From the NCBI RefSeq assembly GCF_042651785.1, contig NZ_JBHSEC010000014.1:124001-188000 (forward strand): a stretch of 64,000 nt of DNA, written 5' to 3'. The stretch's first letter is position 1. Each line of letters opens with the position of its first letter. Below are positions 1 through 8,448 of the stretch, piece after piece. Position numbers and translations under genes: made by a program. The notes under the pieces were generated by a model. That model was not told the origin of the DNA. It made no database searches and saw only the letters and a list, made by a program, of their open reading frames with translations. Source of the stretch: Chungangia koreensis. GTDB taxonomy: Bacteria; Bacillota; Bacilli; Bacillales_A; Planococcaceae.

Positions 1-345
1 CCCGGCTTCGGCCATTACATCTTCCATCGTGTCACCGATTTCAATCCGGTGTACAGAGAAAACCCCATCCGGAAGTTCGTTGTTTTGAAAATCGATCGTT
101 GCTAATTGTTTAGCAGACTCGTTTCCATCAATCAGCGAATCTATTTGAATAGCCATTGTCTCTACAGTTTGTCCGATTGTATCCGCAGCCTTCTGGACTT
201 CCGGCCGATTTATCACGGTATGAAAGGATGCTGTTACCGTGTCCAGAAAAGAGAGGTCAACGTAAGGGGAGAGATAAGGCTCCCATTTTGGACGGGAAAT
301 GAAAACGGCCACGATCAATAAACAGATCAATATGAATTTCCTCAT
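1..345 (-). CDS. CAP-associated-type exported protein, N-terminal part only
   Basis: Reverse-strand frame of 115 codons that is open to the left edge, so the C-terminus is missing. The ATG at 345 has AGGAGGAA about 7 bases upstream. The N-terminus (MRKFILICLLIVAVFISRP) is a short hydrophobic signal or anchor segment. The visible end, with a phrase like HRIEIGDTMEDVMAEAG, resembles the start of the CAP-associated domain found before CAP/SCP domains in B. subtilis YlbC-type proteins. That assignment is an inference from a short match; the CAP domain itself would lie outside the window. Export or membrane anchoring is well supported, the family less so. Confidence 0.55.
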   Translation of the reverse strand, partial: MRKFILICLLIVAVFISRPKWEPYLSPYVDLSFLDTVTASFHTVINRPEVQKAADTIGQTVETMAIQIDSLIDGNESAKQLATIDFQNNELPDGVFSVHRIEIGDTMEDVMAEAG

Positions 346-425
346 ATCCGTTCCTCCTGTTCTATTGCCATTCTATCCGATAAAAATAGAATTCATACCG
401 GTAGGATTTGGTCGATCTATAAGGT

Positions 426-454
426 TTGGCATTTAATTGAAAGTGTGATATAAC
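426..454 (+). promoter_or_regulatory. Sigma-A-type promoter of the yrrT-luxS-mccAB operon
   Basis: TTGGCA at 426-431 and TATAAC at 449-454 are separated by exactly 17 bases, with the yrrT start 65 bases further on. Just downstream, at 468-486, is ATACCAAGTAAACAAGTAT with short ATAC/GTAT arms. It is well placed for a repressor; in B. subtilis the equivalent operon is repressed by CymR, but I cannot claim a CymR match here. Confidence 0.6.
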
Positions 455-518
455 TTTTATGTGCCTAATACCAAGTAAACAAGTATGAATAATATGTTAT
501 TAAAAAAGGAGTTCACAT

Positions 519-1154
519 ATGGGTCGTGAATTTATAGATATTTTTGATGATTGGTCTGCGGAGAATTATGAGGCATCCATATCGGGTAAAGATCCAGAAT
601 ACCGGGATGTATTTGAGAGCTACGATTCGATATTGAAGGAAGTGGCGGACCGCGTGTCTGGCAAGGTGATTGAATTCGGTACCGGCACTGGCAATTTGAC
701 AGCAAAGTTGATTAAGAACGCTGATGTGACAGGTATTGAACCTAATACGGTGATGCGTTCGCTTACTGCTGAACGGTTCCCTCAAATCGAATTGGTCGAT
801 GGCGATCTGTTGGACTTTCCAAAGCCAAGTCATGTAGATGCTTTTGTCAGCTCGTATGTTTTTCATCATTTGAATGATGAAGAAAAGGGACGTGCTCTAT
901 TAATATATGCTGGTCATTTGTCTTCAGGAGGAAAAGTTGTTTTTGCAGACACAGTTTTTATTACAGAGGAAGCGAAGCAGCTGCAAATTGAGAAAGAGCG
1001 TAGTCGTGGGTATAATCAGGTTGCAGAAGACTTGGAACGGGAATATTATACGACCGTTCCTATCTTAACCGGCCTTTTTGAAGCAGCAGGATTTTCGGTT
1101 GAAATGACGAAGATGAATGAATACGTCTGGTTGATGGACGCAACGAAAAAATAA
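519..1154 (+). CDS. yrrT: Class I SAM-dependent methyltransferase, YrrT family
   Basis: 211 residues, close to the usual YrrT length. It opens with MGREFIDIFDDW, very like B. subtilis YrrT, and carries the SAM-binding glycine loop EFGTGTGNL at residues 52-60 and an acidic strand end near residue 75. The start has an AAGGAG site at about 8 bases. YrrT heads the methionine-to-cysteine operon in B. subtilis; its methyl acceptor is not established, so use of SAM to yield S-adenosylhomocysteine is the safe statement. Here luxS follows after 13 bases and mccA and mccB after that, so it is the first gene of a four-gene transcript. Confidence 0.85.
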   Translation: MGREFIDIFDDWSAENYEASISGKDPEYRDVFESYDSILKEVADRVSGKVIEFGTGTGNLTAKLIKNADVTGIEPNTVMRSLTAERFPQIELVDGDLLDFPKPSHVDAFVSSYVFHHLNDEEKGRALLIYAGHLSSGGKVVFADTVFITEEAKQLQIEKERSRGYNQVAEDLEREYYTTVPILTGLFEAAGFSVEMTKMNEYVWLMDATKK

Positions 1155-1167
1155 GGAGCGATAGAAT

Positions 1168-1641
1168 ATGAAACAAATGAACGTAGAAAGCTTTAACTTG
1201 GACCATACAAAAGTGGCAGCACCTTATGTACGCCTCGCTGGAAAGAAAATGGGAATGAACGGCGATGAAATTTACAAATATGATATTCGGTTCAAGCAAC
1301 CGAACAAAGAGCATATGGAAATGGCTGCTTTGCATTCAATCGAACACTTGATGGCTGAGAATATTCGTAATCATACAGATCAGGTTGTGGATTTAAGTCC
1401 AATGGGTTGCCAGACAGGTTTTTATTTGTCCGTTATCAATCATGATGACTATAGCGAAGTATTAACGATATTGGAAGATACATTGGAAGATGTACTGAAG
1501 GCTGACGAAGTGCCTGCTTGTAACGAAGTGCAATGCGGTTGGGCAGCTAACCATAGTTTGGAAGGCGCAAAAGAGTTGGCTCGCGAAATGTTGGAAAAGA
1601 AAGACGAGTGGCACATCATTTTTGCGGAGGAAACTAAATGA
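1168..1641 (+). CDS. luxS: S-ribosylhomocysteine lyase LuxS
   Basis: 157 residues, full length. LuxS cleaves S-ribosylhomocysteine to homocysteine and DPD, the precursor of the AI-2 signal. The metal site is intact: HSIEH gives His56 and His60 with Glu59 between, and Cys123 lies in the EVQCGWA stretch. The catalytic Cys81 is in SPMGCQTG. The start has a GGAG site. The gene overlaps mccA by four bases (ATGA). It sits where B. subtilis has mtnN, between yrrT and mccA, so this operon carries the second step of SAH recycling and feeds homocysteine directly to MccA; the SAH nucleosidase must be encoded elsewhere. Confidence 0.95.
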   Translation: MKQMNVESFNLDHTKVAAPYVRLAGKKMGMNGDEIYKYDIRFKQPNKEHMEMAALHSIEHLMAENIRNHTDQVVDLSPMGCQTGFYLSVINHDDYSEVLTILEDTLEDVLKADEVPACNEVQCGWAANHSLEGAKELAREMLEKKDEWHIIFAEETK

Positions 1642-2573
1642 AAGTATTTGGCAGCGTGCATGAGCTGATCGGAAATACACCAATTGTAGAGATTACGCAT
1701 ATTCCAATTCCGAACAAGTGCAGGATTTTTGCCAAGCTTGAATACTTTAACCCCGGAGGCAGCGTCAAGGACCGCCTCGGGGTTTCCTTATTAACAGATG
1801 CAGAACAGTCCGGAAAACTGAAGCCTGGCGGTACGATTATCGAACCGACTGCCGGGAATACCGGAATCGGACTGGCGCTGGCTGCCATTGGTAAAGGATA
1901 TCGGGTGATTTTTGTTGTGCCGGAGAAATTCAGTCAAGAAAAGCAAGCGCTTATGAAAGCTCTTGGTGCCAAAATTATTCATACACCTACTGATTTAGGA
2001 ATGTCAGGTGCTATTGACAAGGCAGCGGAACTTGTAAAGGAAATTCCTAATGCCTTTTCACCTTCTCAATTCTCGAACCCGGCAAATCCTCAAACATACG
2101 TCAACACGTTGGGTCCCGAATTATGGCGCGACATGGATGGAAAAATTGACATTTTCGTAGCCGGTGCAGGTTCTGGCGGAACATTCATGGGGACGTCAAT
2201 GTACCTGAAATCTCAAAATAGTACAGTTAAAACGGCCATTGTTGAACCGGTGGGTTCTATCTTGAATGGTGGAGAGCCAGGATCTCATTACACCGAAGGA
2301 ATCGGAATGGAGTTTCTGCCGGCTTATATGGACAGAAAGTATTTCGATGCTATTCATACCGTATCGGATCGAGCAGCATTTAATATGCTGCGTTTGTTGG
2401 CTCGGAATGAAGGGCTTTTAGTAGGAAGTTCATCTGGCGCGGCCTTCCAAGCTGCCATGAACGAGGCAGAACAGGCGAAAGAGGGAAGTCATATTGTCAC
2501 TATTTTCCCTGATTCAAGCGAACGGTATTTAAGCCAAGGAATCTATGAATTACTGAAGGAGGAAGAATCATGA
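1638..2573 (+). CDS. mccA: O-acetylserine-dependent cystathionine beta-synthase
   Basis: 311 residues, fold-type II PLP enzyme of the cysteine synthase family. The PLP lysine is Lys44 in GGSVKDRLG, the substrate loop is EPTAGNTGIGLA, and the phosphate-binding loop is AGSGGTFMG. Alone it could be read as CysK, but the operon position after yrrT and luxS and before mccB matches MccA (YrhA), which condenses homocysteine with O-acetylserine to give cystathionine. Start ATG overlaps the luxS stop, so translation is probably coupled. The stop overlaps the mccB start in the same way. Confidence 0.88.
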   Translation: MKVFGSVHELIGNTPIVEITHIPIPNKCRIFAKLEYFNPGGSVKDRLGVSLLTDAEQSGKLKPGGTIIEPTAGNTGIGLALAAIGKGYRVIFVVPEKFSQEKQALMKALGAKIIHTPTDLGMSGAIDKAAELVKEIPNAFSPSQFSNPANPQTYVNTLGPELWRDMDGKIDIFVAGAGSGGTFMGTSMYLKSQNSTVKTAIVEPVGSILNGGEPGSHYTEGIGMEFLPAYMDRKYFDAIHTVSDRAAFNMLRLLARNEGLLVGSSSGAAFQAAMNEAEQAKEGSHIVTIFPDSSERYLSQGIYELLKEEES

Positions 2574-3706
2574 GAGCGAAAACAAAACTCATACATGGTG
2601 GAATTGTCGGCGATGAAACGACTGGCGCAGTATCGACACCAATCTATCAAGTGAGTACTTATAAACAAGATGCTGTCGGCAAACACCGCGGCTATGAATA
2701 CTCCCGTACAGGAAACCCGACACGCCATGCATTGGAAGAATTAATCAAGGACCTCGAAGGGGGTTATGCGGGATTTGCATTCGGTTCCGGAATGGCAGCT
2801 ACCACATCAGTCATGATGATGTTCAATTCAGGTGATCATGTTGTCATCACTGACGACGTTTATGGCGGGACTTTCCGTGTATTAACCAAGGTATTGAACC
2901 GGATGGGCATTTCCTCAACGTTTGTCGATACAAGTGATGTAAAGAATGTAGAAGCTGCAATTACAGAAAATACGAAAGCCGTCTTCTTGGAAACACCGAC
3001 AAATCCATTATTAAAAGTAACCGACATCGCAGAAATTGCGAAATTTGCGAAGTCTAAAGGCTTGCTGACAATCGTGGATAATACATTCATGACGCCATAT
3101 TTCCAACAACCGATTGCTCTTGGTGCAGATATCGTAGTACACAGTGCGACGAAATACATCGGTGGTCATAGTGATGTCGTTGCCGGTCTTGTTGTGGTGG
3201 CGAATGAAGAACTCGCTACAGATATGCACTTCGTCCAAAATTCTGTCGGAGCAGTATTGGGACCGCAAGATTCTTGGCTCCTAATCAGAGGGTTGCGGAC
3301 TTTAGGACTTCGGATGGAAGAGACGAACTCGAATGCTCAACGGATTGCCGAGTTTTTAGAGCAGCATCCTTCAGTCGGAAAAGTATACTATCCTGGATTG
3401 GTTGGACATAACGGGCATGAGTTAATGAAGAAACAAACAAAAGGATTTGGCGGCATGATTTCCTTTGATGTCGGCAGTGCGGAAAAGGCGGAAGAATTGA
3501 TTCGAAAACTTCGCTACTTCACATTAGCGGAAAGTTTAGGGGCAGTGGAAAGCCTGATTTCCGTCCCTGCACAGATGACGCATGCATCTATACCTGCAGA
3601 ACGCCGTGCAGAACTTGGAATCGTAGATGGACTTGTCCGAATTTCTGTAGGAATTGAAGATGTAGAGGATCTACTGGAAGACATAGAACAAGCATTGGGC
3701 AACTAA
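2570..3706 (+). CDS. mccB: Cystathionine gamma-lyase / homocysteine gamma-lyase
   Basis: 378 residues, Cys/Met metabolism PLP enzyme. The PLP lysine is Lys195 in HSATKYIGGH, the cofactor-stacking region is YGGTFR, and the N-terminal SRTGNPTR motif is present. With MccA it completes reverse transsulfuration: cystathionine to cysteine, 2-oxobutyrate and ammonia. ATGA overlap with mccA and an AAGGAGGAAG site inside the mccA end support coupled translation. A MetC-type beta-lyase cannot be excluded by motifs, but context favours the gamma-lyase. Last gene of the operon; a terminator follows. Confidence 0.9.
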   Translation: MRAKTKLIHGGIVGDETTGAVSTPIYQVSTYKQDAVGKHRGYEYSRTGNPTRHALEELIKDLEGGYAGFAFGSGMAATTSVMMMFNSGDHVVITDDVYGGTFRVLTKVLNRMGISSTFVDTSDVKNVEAAITENTKAVFLETPTNPLLKVTDIAEIAKFAKSKGLLTIVDNTFMTPYFQQPIALGADIVVHSATKYIGGHSDVVAGLVVVANEELATDMHFVQNSVGAVLGPQDSWLLIRGLRTLGLRMEETNSNAQRIAEFLEQHPSVGKVYYPGLVGHNGHELMKKQTKGFGGMISFDVGSAEKAEELIRKLRYFTLAESLGAVESLISVPAQMTHASIPAERRAELGIVDGLVRISVGIEDVEDLLEDIEQALGN

Positions 3707-3753
3707 AGAGGGATGGGGGGAACTCAACGTTTTCTCCCACTCTCTTTTTTGTT
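3707..3753 (+). terminator. Probable intrinsic terminator after mccB
   Basis: AGAGGGATGGGGGGAA pairs imperfectly with TTTTCTCCCACTCTCT around a short CTCAACG loop, followed by TTTTTTG. Placed directly after the mccB stop. Confidence 0.65.
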
Positions 3754-3785
3754 ATGCTGATAGGAAAGGACGGAGGGGGATCGGC

Positions 3786-4511
3786 ATGAAAAAAGTAGCA
3801 ATTGTGACTGGAGCGGCAAGTGGTATCGGTAAAGGTGTGGCGGAAGCATATACGAATGAAGGATACCAAGTCGTGTTGGCTGACGTCGATGAAGGACGTG
3901 GACAAGCCGTCGCTTCCCGTCTAGAAAATTCAGTATTCGTTAAAACAGATGTGCGAGCAGAAGAGGATATTATTACGTTAATGGCTCATTCAGCAGAACA
4001 TTTTGGCCGCATTGATGTGTTAGTCAATGTCGCAGGAATCAGTGTGTTCAAGGATGTATTGGAACTAACGCTCGAAGAATGGGACAATGTGATCAATACG
4101 AATTTACGCAGTGCATTCCTATGTTCCCGTGAAGCGGCAAAAGTGATGAAGGCGAATGGCGGAGGAGCAATCATCAATATTGCATCGACGCGTGCGACAA
4201 TGTCTGAACCTGATTCGGAGGCATACGCTTCATCCAAAGGCGGGATTTTGGGTCTTACGCATGCTTTAGCAGCTTCTTTGGCGAAATATCGTGTTACGGT
4301 CAATGCCATATCTCCGGGGTGGATTGAGACTGTTGACTATGAAAGCTTGCGCCCTGAAGACCATGCACAGCATTTCTCTGGCCGGGTTGGAACACCTGAC
4401 GACATTGCGCGTGCCTGTCTATATTTAAGTCATCCGGACAATAACTTTGTCAACGGGACTGAATTGGTTATAGACGGTGGCATGACACGAAAAATGATGT
4501 ATGAGGAATAG
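3786..4511 (+). CDS. Short-chain dehydrogenase/reductase
   Basis: 241 residues, classical SDR. The cofactor loop TGAASGIGKG is at residues 8-17, Asp at the end of the second strand (LADVDEG) suggests NAD preference, NVAG is at 81-84, and the catalytic set is Ser134, Tyr147 and Lys151 (YASSK). The C-terminal VNGTELVIDGGMT is standard. The substrate cannot be told from sequence. The start follows a GGAGGGGG site. The DUF1232 gene begins four bases after its stop, so the two are co-transcribed. Confidence 0.85.
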   Translation: MKKVAIVTGAASGIGKGVAEAYTNEGYQVVLADVDEGRGQAVASRLENSVFVKTDVRAEEDIITLMAHSAEHFGRIDVLVNVAGISVFKDVLELTLEEWDNVINTNLRSAFLCSREAAKVMKANGGGAIINIASTRATMSEPDSEAYASSKGGILGLTHALAASLAKYRVTVNAISPGWIETVDYESLRPEDHAQHFSGRVGTPDDIARACLYLSHPDNNFVNGTELVIDGGMTRKMMYEE

Positions 4512-4514
4512 GAC

Positions 4515-4898
4515 ATGGAACGGTTAAAGCAATGGGCCAGCAGATTAAAAAAGCAAATCGTCATTGTTTACTTGGCTTCGAAGGATCATCGGGTACCATG
4601 GCATACAAAAATACTCGGCTTGTTAGTTGCCGCATATGCGTTCAGTCCCATTGATTTGATACCGGATTTCATCCCTGTTCTGGGCTATCTGGATGACGTG
4701 ATACTTGTTCCCCTTGGTGTCTGGATTGTACTAAAATTGATACCGAAACCGGTGTTGCAGGAATTGAAAGTAAAAGCAGAAGAAATGAGCTCTGGCAATA
4801 AACCGAAAAATTTTGTTGCTGCTGCCATCATCGTGTTAATCTGGTTAATGATAATTGTGGGAGCAACATATTTCATTTTGGATAAATGGAATCGGTAA
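4515..4898 (+). CDS. YkvA-like DUF1232 membrane protein
   Basis: 127 residues. The DUF1232 hallmark FSPIDLIPDFIPVLGYLDD occupies about residues 39-57, and there is a hydrophobic C-terminal helix near residues 101-122. Function is unknown in this family. Co-transcribed with the upstream SDR. The stop codon lies inside the first unit of the ATCGGTAATA repeat array, so the last two codons (Asn-Arg) are repeat sequence; an ancestor of the gene may have ended slightly differently. Confidence 0.8.
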   Translation: MERLKQWASRLKKQIVIVYLASKDHRVPWHTKILGLLVAAYAFSPIDLIPDFIPVLGYLDDVILVPLGVWIVLKLIPKPVLQELKVKAEEMSSGNKPKNFVAAAIIVLIWLMIIVGATYFILDKWNR

Positions 4899-4979
4899 TA
4901 AAATCTGTAAATCGGTAATAACCAGTCATCGGTAATAAAACAGAAAGATCGGTAATAATACTTCGATTATCGGTAAAGT
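4891..4979. repeat. Array of five ATCGGTAATA direct repeats with about 20-bp period
   Basis: The decamer ATCGGTAATA starts at 4891, 4911, 4928 and 4948, and a truncated copy ATCGGTAAAG at 4969. Steps are 20, 17, 20 and 21 bases, close to two helical turns. Spacers are not conserved. The array begins on the stop codon of the DUF1232 gene and ends about 40 bases before a 30-codon microprotein start. No coding or terminator function is evident. Confidence 0.8.
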
Positions 4980-5018
4980 AGAATCCACAGGGGGAGCCCT
5001 ATGACGGGAGGGAGAAGT

Positions 5019-5111
5019 ATGTTCGGCGGAGTTCCAGATTGGTTTTTTTTAATTGTAATCATCTTTGCCGTAGTGTTTATAATCATCGCTGAGTGGAACT
5101 CGAGGCGCTAA
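5019..5111 (+). CDS. 30-residue single-span membrane microprotein
   Basis: ATG at 5019 after a GGGAGGGAG site. The product is MFGGVPDWFF followed by a strongly hydrophobic run of about 15 residues and then EWNSRR, a shape typical of a single transmembrane peptide with a basic cytoplasmic tail. Its end overlaps possible early starts of the next gene but not the preferred ATG at 5132. Not recognised as a named family. The good ribosome site and hydrophobic profile are the only support. Confidence 0.55.
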   Translation: MFGGVPDWFFLIVIIFAVVFIIIAEWNSRR

Positions 5112-5131
5112 CTGTGAATGGAGAGAAAATC

Positions 5132-5584
5132 ATGTTGTCATTTGAAGAAAAAACGAACATTATTGAATCATTTCCGGAGTTGACGAAAAAAGAAGTGTCA
5201 ATGAAACGGGTCAATTATCACTACGATCAAAGCTTGTACGAGAAGAAAATTGTCGTTTATCATCTTCATCCGAATGGCAATGGTTTCGTCTTTGTAGGGG
5301 ATTTACCTCAATACGAAACGGATGATAGGGGATACGTCAATATTCGTGAAGCTTCTGAAGAGGAACTCCGTGCTATCATCTCCGACTCTATCCGCTATTT
5401 ATCCGAAGCGGCAGAGCTTGAGGAAATTGAAGAGATTTGGGAGAATGGGCAAAAACAGCAATTGACTTTGCTTGAGGAAGACGGCTTTTTTAACATTTAC
5501 CATGGCTACAACCTTGAGGAAAGCTTTGGTGTTTATGATGATGCTGCAGGTTATTTACAAGAAGAAGGATTCCGTAGGAAATGA
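5132..5584 (+). CDS. Conserved hypothetical protein, about 150 residues
   Basis: The open frame extends up to a GTG at 5093, but the ATG at 5132 has GGAGAG at suitable spacing and gives a product starting MLSFEEKTNIIESFPEL. No membrane segment or signal is seen. The protein is acidic, with a beta-rich middle (YEKKIVVYHLHPNGNGFVFV) and a helical acidic second half (EASEEELRAIISDSIRYL). I do not recognise a domain. The acetyltransferase start overlaps its stop by four bases, so the two are translationally coupled. Confidence 0.7.
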   Translation: MLSFEEKTNIIESFPELTKKEVSMKRVNYHYDQSLYEKKIVVYHLHPNGNGFVFVGDLPQYETDDRGYVNIREASEEELRAIISDSIRYLSEAAELEEIEEIWENGQKQQLTLLEEDGFFNIYHGYNLEESFGVYDDAAGYLQEEGFRRK

Positions 5585-6042
5585 ATATCAGAAGGTTAGC
5601 TGCTTCTGAGCTGCCCCCGATGGAATTATTATTGGATGCCGATCCATCACGCGAGATGGTGGACTCTTACTTGCGTAAAGGGGAAACCTTTGTTGCGGAA
5701 GTGGATAATCAAATTATTGGGGTATATGTATTAATGGAGAAGCAAGAGGACTCCACGGAAATTATGAATATTGCGGTCGCTAATGAGAAACAAGGACAAG
5801 GCATTGGCCGAAAACTGATCCAGCACGCAATTGACTATACCAGGAATAATGGATTTGCCAAATTGCAAATCGGAACAGGCAATTCAAGCATCGGCCAGCT
5901 CGCCCTTTATCAGAAATGTGGTTTCCGTATAGTAGGAATCGACTTTGATTTCTTCCTAAGAAATTATCCGGAACCGATTATCGAGAATGGGATTTCATGC
6001 AGAGATATGATTCGAATGGAAATAATACTTCAGGAGGATTAG
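5581..6042 (+). CDS. GNAT family N-acetyltransferase
   Basis: 153 residues. The acetyl-CoA loop is in NEKQGQGIGRKLIQHA, preceded by the strand MNIAVANE, and the C-terminal LYQKCGFRIVGID is typical for GNAT motif B. The acceptor is unknown. ATGA overlap with the upstream hypothetical gene; an AGGAGG site near its own 3' end serves the microprotein that follows. Confidence 0.85.
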   Translation: MNIRRLAASELPPMELLLDADPSREMVDSYLRKGETFVAEVDNQIIGVYVLMEKQEDSTEIMNIAVANEKQGQGIGRKLIQHAIDYTRNNGFAKLQIGTGNSSIGQLALYQKCGFRIVGIDFDFFLRNYPEPIIENGISCRDMIRMEIILQED

Positions 6043-6044
6043 AG

Positions 6045-6143
6045 ATGAAGGGGAAAACGCTTGTTGTTGGACTAATCGTTATGCTCATGGTGATTGTAGC
6101 GGTAATCTATTTCTCAATGCAGTACGTGTTTCAACAAATGTAA
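6045..6143 (+). CDS. 32-residue single-span membrane microprotein
   Basis: ATG at 6045, two bases after the acetyltransferase stop, with AGGAGG eight bases upstream. The product is MKGKTLVVGLIVMLMVIVAV followed by IYFSMQYVFQQM: a Lys-rich start and one long hydrophobic helix. It ends inside the terminator stem. Family not recognised. The second tiny membrane protein within 1.1 kb. Confidence 0.6.
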   Translation: MKGKTLVVGLIVMLMVIVAVIYFSMQYVFQQM

Positions 6144-6178
6144 GAGGATGACTATCACAAAGTAGTCATCCTCTTATC
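6142..6178. terminator. Bidirectional terminator between convergent genes
   Basis: Perfect 13-bp stem, AAGAGGATGACTA (6142-6154) with TAGTCATCCTCTT (6163-6175), 8-base loop. It lies between the microprotein and the convergent MMPL gene. Confidence 0.85.
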
Positions 6179-6189
6179 TTTACTTTTCT

Positions 6190-8316
6190 TTAATGCCAGT
6201 TGCCGCCTTTATATGGTCCTTTACGGAATGGCAGCCACCAGTTCCATTTCCCGAACAGTTTCATCAAGCTTGGAACTAATATTAGTCGGATGATCGTAGC
6301 GTCAATTGCAACAGCAATCGCAATTCCAACCCCAATCTGTTTCACCGGCCGTACATCAGTGAATGCAAATGCACCAGTGATGACGATCATAATGAGTGCT
6401 GCTGATGTGATAATTTTGCTGGTTGCTGACAATCCTTCAACGGTTGCCCTATCGTTGTCATAGTCCTTCGTATACTCCTCCTGGATTCGGGAGATAAGGA
6501 ACACTTCATAATCCATGCTCAGACCGAATACTAAGCTGAAGATGAGCACTGGAATAATGAGAGCGATCGAACCTGCTTCAAGTCCAAAATGGCCATATTG
6601 GAATATATACACCAACACTCCGAAGGCAGCAGAAAGTCCCATAATATTCATAACGATTGCCTTCAGAGGAATTACAATCGAACGGAAAGCAATCATCAGT
6701 ATGATGAACGTTGTCACTAATATGATCGTTAAACAAATCCATAGCTTATTGAAGATTTCGTCGAAGATTTCCTGATTGAACTTCGGCATGCCTCCGATTT
6801 TTAGGTCAACCGCAGTTAATTCTTTGCCAGACCATTCTCTTGCCCAGTCCTGAGCTTCATCAGAAGCTCCATCAGCTTCTAAGGTGACCGGTAGAAGTAA
6901 CTGATCCTCTTTCACAAAGGCATCCAAAAGCGGTTGCAACTGGGCTTTCCCTTGTGGAACAGAGATCATTTGGTTCCATTCTTCTACACTTCCAATTCCG
7001 CTCTGTACAAAAATACTTGAGACTTCTTTGACGAGAGGATCTTTCATAAGCAGATCTTCTAGTTCTTTCATTTCTTTTAGGCCGGATTCGGATAACCATC
7101 CATTTTCATGTTCAGCAATTACATAGACCTGAGCTGTATCGCGGAATCCAAACGCATTCTCGATTTTTTCGTAGGCAGCACGTGTTTCATGAGTTTCTGG
7201 CAAGGAATCAATGTTCGGTACAGCCAAATCCATATCCTTCGCCGGAATCATTCCAACTGCCAATAGGGCAAAGGCCAATATAGCCAGTAAAACAGGATGT
7301 TTCATGACAAAACCTGCGAATTTACGCCATCTTCCTTCTCCAGATTTCACTTTAATAACGGTCCAATTATTGATACGGTTTCCAAGCATCCGTATAACTG
7401 CCGGTAAAAGTGTCAAGGAGGTAATAACTGCTAAGGAGACAACAATCATCCCACCGATTGCGATATTTTGAAAGAGTTCGACATCGATAATCATCATCGC
7501 TCCCAATCCGATGAAAACGCAGAAAGCGGAGAATAGAATCGAACGACCGGCAGTTTTAATCGTCGTTTGGATCGCCTCGTCTATTGGTGACTTGGTCATT
7601 TCTTCACGATACCTGTTGATGAATAACAAAGCGAAGTCAATACTTAATGCTAATCCCAACATAGGTATTATATTTAATATGAAAATCGATAAATTGATTT
7701 CACCGCTCATAAGCGTCAAGATGCCGAACGAAGTTACAACTGTTGTAATTCCGATGATCAATGGAACGAAGGAAGCAACAATACTGCCAAATGCAAATAA
7801 CAGCACGACGATCGCAATCGGAACACCGATCGCTTCGGCACTGGCCAAGTCTTGTTGGCTCGCTACATTGATATCTTCAGCGAAGGCGGCAGAACCTGTA
7901 AGCGTTACCTCTTCATAGGGTTCGATTTCTTCCCGTATAGAATCCACAACCTTGCCCATTTCTTCTGTTTCTTCATCAAATTGCAAAATAGCGTAGGCTA
8001 AATCGTTCTTAATTAAAGAATCATCGTCTAATGGAGATTGGATTCCAGACGTAAAGGGTTCGACCATCTGTAAAACATCTTCAATTTCTTCACTTGACTG
8101 TCCTTCCAGCACTAAAAACAACGTTTCAGCAGGAAGATCAAATGTCTCTGATAACTCTTCCATCACTTCGGCATGTTCTGCATCCATGTGGAAGCCGTCA
8201 CCCTTCAGTTGACCCGGCAACTGGATAGCAAAATAGATCATTGTTAGGAACAGTACTGCCCATACAGCCAACACTAAGCGGAACCGTTTTGTGACAAATC
8301 GTGAAAAGCCATTCAC
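6190..8316 (-). CDS. MMPL/RND family membrane exporter
   Basis: 708 residues, the usual size for the bacillar MMPL exporters (B. subtilis YdfJ type). It has an N-terminal transmembrane helix, an extracytoplasmic domain (about residues 35-165), a block of five or six helices, a second extracytoplasmic domain and a second helix block. SMDYEVFLISRIQEE in the second block and SIDFALLFINRYREE in the first are the paired family signatures. Likely proton-driven export of lipid or hydrophobic compounds; substrate unknown. The start is GTG at 8316 with a GGAAG site. Monocistronic. Confidence 0.88.
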   Translation of the reverse strand: MNGFSRFVTKRFRLVLAVWAVLFLTMIYFAIQLPGQLKGDGFHMDAEHAEVMEELSETFDLPAETLFLVLEGQSSEEIEDVLQMVEPFTSGIQSPLDDDSLIKNDLAYAILQFDEETEEMGKVVDSIREEIEPYEEVTLTGSAAFAEDINVASQQDLASAEAIGVPIAIVVLLFAFGSIVASFVPLIIGITTVVTSFGILTLMSGEINLSIFILNIIPMLGLALSIDFALLFINRYREEMTKSPIDEAIQTTIKTAGRSILFSAFCVFIGLGAMMIIDVELFQNIAIGGMIVVSLAVITSLTLLPAVIRMLGNRINNWTVIKVKSGEGRWRKFAGFVMKHPVLLAILAFALLAVGMIPAKDMDLAVPNIDSLPETHETRAAYEKIENAFGFRDTAQVYVIAEHENGWLSESGLKEMKELEDLLMKDPLVKEVSSIFVQSGIGSVEEWNQMISVPQGKAQLQPLLDAFVKEDQLLLPVTLEADGASDEAQDWAREWSGKELTAVDLKIGGMPKFNQEIFDEIFNKLWICLTIILVTTFIILMIAFRSIVIPLKAIVMNIMGLSAAFGVLVYIFQYGHFGLEAGSIALIIPVLIFSLVFGLSMDYEVFLISRIQEEYTKDYDNDRATVEGLSATSKIITSAALIMIVITGAFAFTDVRPVKQIGVGIAIAVAIDATIIRLILVPSLMKLFGKWNWWLPFRKGPYKGGNWH

Positions 8317-8448
8317 CCTAAATCTTCCTTTCTCTTTTTCTCGCTTTGTTTAGTGTAAATGAATGTTGCATCGTTGTCTTGCAATATTGTTGAGTTTTTC
8401 GTGATTGTCAAGCAGGATAAGAAGTACAGGAAGAAAGGGGCTGGAAAA

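Noticed and set aside
4891..4979. CRISPR array or iteron origin
   Set aside because: Repeats are only 10 bases, spacers about 10 bases, and there is no replication or cas gene nearby.
7511..7918. 135-codon forward frame inside the MMPL gene
   Set aside because: Shadow of the reverse-strand coding sequence; Ile/Lys-biased composition and no ribosome site.
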